In this document: positions 61,695 to 64,000 of the stretch, one piece after another
Position numbering within the stretch: the first letter of the stretch is position 1
How the letters are laid out: every line of letters starts with the position of its first letter
Assembly: GCF_030812315.1 (NCBI RefSeq)
Contig: NZ_JAUSSM010000003.1
Location: 434,001-498,000 of the forward strand
Length of the DNA: 64,000 nt
Reading direction: 5' to 3'
Origin: Arthrobacter oryzae
Lineage (GTDB): Bacteria > Actinomycetota > Actinomycetes > Actinomycetales > Micrococcaceae
Notes under the pieces: model-generated
What the model saw: only the letters and a program-made list of their open reading frames with translations
What the model was told of the DNA's origin: nothing
Databases searched by the model: none
Made by a program: the position numbers and the translations under genes

Positions 61695-63164
61695 ATGAGC
61701 ATCACTCATTTATCCGAACGCCCCGCTACAACGCCGGGCGATACTTCCTTTTTTGGCCACCCAAAGATGCTGGCCAGCCTCTTCTCCGTCGAAATGTGGG
61801 AGCGCTTCTCCTTCTACGGCATGCAGGGCATCCTCCTCTACTACATGTACTTCACCGCCGCGCAGGGGGGCCTCGAAATCGAGCAGGGCCTGGCCGCAGG
61901 CCTGGTGGGCGCCTACGGCGGCGGGGTCTATCTCTCCACCATTCTTGGCGCCTGGCTGGCTGACCGCCTCTTCGGATCGGAACGGGTCCTGTTCGGCTCG
62001 GCCATCCTGATCATGGCCGGCCACATTGCCTTGGCACTCGTGCCGGGCATTCCAGGCCTCATCGCCGGCCTGGTGCTGGTGGGCGTCGGCTCAGGCGGGC
62101 TCAAGGCCAACGCCACCGCGCTGGTGGGCACCCTCTACGGGGAAAAGGATGAACGCCGCGACGCCGGCTTCTCCATCTTCTATATGGGCATCAACGCCGG
62201 CGGACTGATCGGCCCGCTGGTCACGGGCTGGCTGCAGGAAAGCCAGGGGTTCCACTGGGGCTTCGGCGCCGCCGCCGTCGGCATGGCCCTGGGCCTGGGC
62301 ATCTACGCAATGGGACGCAAGAATCTCCCCGAAGCGGCACACCACGTGCCCAGTCCGTTGCCGGCCGCGGAGCGGACCCGCTACGGGCTGATCTTCCTGG
62401 GCATTGCCGCCGCGGTGGCCGTGCTCCTGGCCACCGGGACCGTGAACGCCGAAAACCTGGCCATGTCCATGGCGTACGCGGCCATCGGAGCGTCCGTGCT
62501 GTACTTCGGCCTGATCTTCCGCAGCACGAAGGTGACGGGCACGGAGCGCAAGCGCGTGGTGGCGTTCATCCCGCTGTACATCGCTTCGGCAGCGTTCTGG
62601 GCGCTCTTCCAGCAGCAATTCACGTTCATCGCCGTTTACTCGGAGGAGAAGCTGGACCGGAACCTGTTCGGGTGGGAAATGCCGGCCGCCTGGGTGCAGT
62701 CCATCAACCCGGTGTTCATCATCATCTTGGCCGGTGTCATGGCGGCCCTGTGGACACGTCTCGGCCACAAGCAGCCCGGATCGGCCCTGAAGTTCTCCAT
62801 CGGCCTGTTCGTGATGGGCCTGGCCTTCCTGGCCTTCATCCCGTTGTCCGGCGGCGGCAAGACTCCACTCCTGGCTCTCGCGGGCATCCTGCTCCTGTTC
62901 ACGCTCGCGGAGCTCTTCCTCTCCCCCATCGGGCTGTCCGTCACCACCAAACTGGCACCGCAGGCCTTCCACACGCAGATGGTGGCTCTGTTTTTCCTGT
63001 CCGTTTCGCTCGGCACCACACTGGCCGGCATCCTCGCCGGCCTGTACAACCCCGCCGACGAGCTGCCGTACTTTGCGGGCATCGGCGGCGCGGCCTTGGT
63101 CCTTGCCGTCGGCCTTGCTGTGGCTTCTCCCGCGATCCGGAAGCTCATGGGCGGCGTACGCTGA
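61695..63164 (+). CDS. POT/PTR2 family proton-coupled oligopeptide transporter
   Basis: This 489-aa MFS-fold protein has the POT ExxER-type motif EMWERFSFYGMQ in helix 1, GxFxADRFxG-like GAWLADRLFGSER, the FSIFYMGINAGGLIGPL signature, and about 14 hydrophobic segments. It imports di- and tripeptides with protons. ATG 61695 lacks a clear SD. Position after peptidase E and amidase supports peptide use. Confidence 0.93.
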   Translation: MSITHLSERPATTPGDTSFFGHPKMLASLFSVEMWERFSFYGMQGILLYYMYFTAAQGGLEIEQGLAAGLVGAYGGGVYLSTILGAWLADRLFGSERVLFGSAILIMAGHIALALVPGIPGLIAGLVLVGVGSGGLKANATALVGTLYGEKDERRDAGFSIFYMGINAGGLIGPLVTGWLQESQGFHWGFGAAAVGMALGLGIYAMGRKNLPEAAHHVPSPLPAAERTRYGLIFLGIAAAVAVLLATGTVNAENLAMSMAYAAIGASVLYFGLIFRSTKVTGTERKRVVAFIPLYIASAAFWALFQQQFTFIAVYSEEKLDRNLFGWEMPAAWVQSINPVFIIILAGVMAALWTRLGHKQPGSALKFSIGLFVMGLAFLAFIPLSGGGKTPLLALAGILLLFTLAELFLSPIGLSVTTKLAPQAFHTQMVALFFLSVSLGTTLAGILAGLYNPADELPYFAGIGGAALVLAVGLAVASPAIRKLMGGVR

Positions 63165-63168
63165 GCCG

Positions 63169-64000
63169 GTGAGCAACCACCGCCCGCAGGCTACGCAGGG
63201 TCCGGTCGAGTCCCGCCTCTACCGGCCGGCCGCCGGCGAGGCGTCCGACGTCGAACGCATGCCCGCGGGCGACGTCACCCAAGGTGTGGTGCGGGTGGGT
63301 GGAACCATCCGCCGCCCGCACCAACCGCAGAGTTTCGCGGTGGCCGACTACCTCGACTGGCTGGAGGACGCCGGTTTCGAGGGCTCGCCGCGGTTCCTCG
63401 GGCGTGACCCGGAAGGCCGCGATGTCCTCACGTTCGTGCCCGGGGACTGCGCCGGCGCGGTGCCCGAACCGTGGGTGCAGTCGGAGGACCTCCTCGCGTC
63501 CGTGGGCCGCCTGGTCCGCCGGCTGCACGACGCTTCCGCAGGGTTCGTGCCGGTGGCACATCCGTTTCCTCCCCGGCCGGTCCGGCAGGACACCGTGCAT
63601 GGCGACCCCGCCGAGCTGGTCTGCCACCTGGATGTGACGCCGCAGAATGTGGTGGTCCGGGACGGGCTGGCCGCCGGCCTGGTGGACTTCGACCTCGCGG
63701 GGCCAAGCACGGCCCTCAAGGACTCCTTCAACACTGCAATGCACTGGGTGGCGCTCAGGGACCCGGCAGATGCCTGGCCCGGCTGGGAGGAGCTGGATCC
63801 GTTCCGGCGGCTCCGGATTTTCGCAGACGCCTACGGCTGGACCCGGGACGAACGACGGCGGCTGCCGGGCTTCGGCGTGAACGCCGTCCGCTTGTCGTAC
63901 GAGCGGATGGAACACAACGCCCGGACATTGGGCGGGGGCTGGGCGCGGATGTGGGACGAGGGCGTGGGCGGACTCATTGAGCGACGGGCTGCCTGGCTCG
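63169..64000 (+). CDS. Phosphotransferase (APH fold), truncated at the window end
   Basis: From GTG 63169 (5 nt after the POT stop) the frame stays open to the window edge, 277 codons. It has the kinase-like APH motifs HLDVTPQNVVV (catalytic Asp and Asn) and GLVDFDLAGPS (metal-binding Asp). The N-terminal nucleotide lobe is weakly conserved. Family members phosphorylate antibiotics, choline or sugars; nothing identifies the substrate. Probably cotranscribed with the transporter. Confidence 0.85.
   Translation, partial: MSNHRPQATQGPVESRLYRPAAGEASDVERMPAGDVTQGVVRVGGTIRRPHQPQSFAVADYLDWLEDAGFEGSPRFLGRDPEGRDVLTFVPGDCAGAVPEPWVQSEDLLASVGRLVRRLHDASAGFVPVAHPFPPRPVRQDTVHGDPAELVCHLDVTPQNVVVRDGLAAGLVDFDLAGPSTALKDSFNTAMHWVALRDPADAWPGWEELDPFRRLRIFADAYGWTRDERRRLPGFGVNAVRLSYERMEHNARTLGGGWARMWDEGVGGLIERRAAWL

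Noticed and set aside
63145..63915. 256-codon minus-strand frame at the right edge
   Set aside because: Antisense to the phosphotransferase gene that keeps HLDVTPQN and VDFDLAG motifs on the plus strand.
1..64000. CRISPR arrays, tRNA/rRNA genes, insertion sequences or prophage
   Set aside because: No regularly spaced repeats, no tRNA cloverleaf, no transposase or phage gene was seen on reading either strand; short tRNAs without strong motifs could be missed by eye.

Overview
The window is high-GC actinobacterial DNA. It carries Lsr2, ClpC, DisA, a mycobacterial-type ArgA and the run tilS-hpt-ftsH-folE-folP-folB-folK-panC, and GTG/TTG starts and tight gene packing are frequent. Gene content and order fit Arthrobacter sensu lato (Micrococcaceae: Arthrobacter, Pseudarthrobacter, Paenarthrobacter). 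That assignment is an inference from gene content, not from a marker gene. I saw no tRNA, rRNA, CRISPR array, insertion sequence or prophage, so this looks like core chromosome with a few accessory insertions.

Region 1 (1-18.7 kb) holds housekeeping and stress genes. They are radA; a methyltransferase; an acyl-CoA desaturase with its flavin/2Fe-2S reductase and a divergent PucR-type regulator; a soluble Ser/Thr kinase-GAF protein; prfC divergent from disA (c-di-AMP synthase); mutY; a PTS-dependent dihydroxyacetone kinase operon dhaKLM; an unlisted 54-codon gene with its own terminator; argA; and an S9 peptidase.

Region 2 (18.7-29.3 kb) has clpC, lsr2, lysS with a small membrane protein, three tandem paralogous alpha/beta hydrolases, a sulfurtransferase with a probable 5' frameshift, and a 14-TM MFS pump.

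Region 3 (29.4-44.2 kb) is a long, tightly coupled minus-strand block: DUF2342 protease-like, tilS, hpt, then ftsH, folE, folP, folB, folK, DUF3180, two PH-domain membrane proteins, DUF2520 and panC. It links folate and pantothenate synthesis, purine salvage, tRNA-Ile modification and membrane proteolysis. dacB and ppa follow as a divergent pair.

Region 4 (44.3-64 kb) has a carboxylesterase, a DUF429 protein preceded by a 13-codon upstream ORF, a phosphoketolase, and a five-gene accessory operon at 49.3-52.7 kb. That operon encodes a WXG100-like protein with a glycine-zipper membrane region and hendecad repeats, an EspG-like candidate partner, two RDD membrane proteins and a SatD-like HTH protein. 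A HAD phosphatase, an AbiEi/DUF559-type endonuclease gene, serS, a lipid kinase, pheA, a rhodanese, a peptidase E-like protein, an amidase, a POT transporter and a truncated aminoglycoside-phosphotransferase-fold protein complete the window.

The most novel candidates are the WXG100/EspG-like/RDD operon (an orphan type VII-like cassette with no visible secretion ATPase), the 54-aa gene, the dispersed palindrome family (three copies), the upstream ORF fused by GTGA overlap to DUF429, and the many -10 hexamers placed 5-7 nt before start codons, which imply leaderless transcripts.
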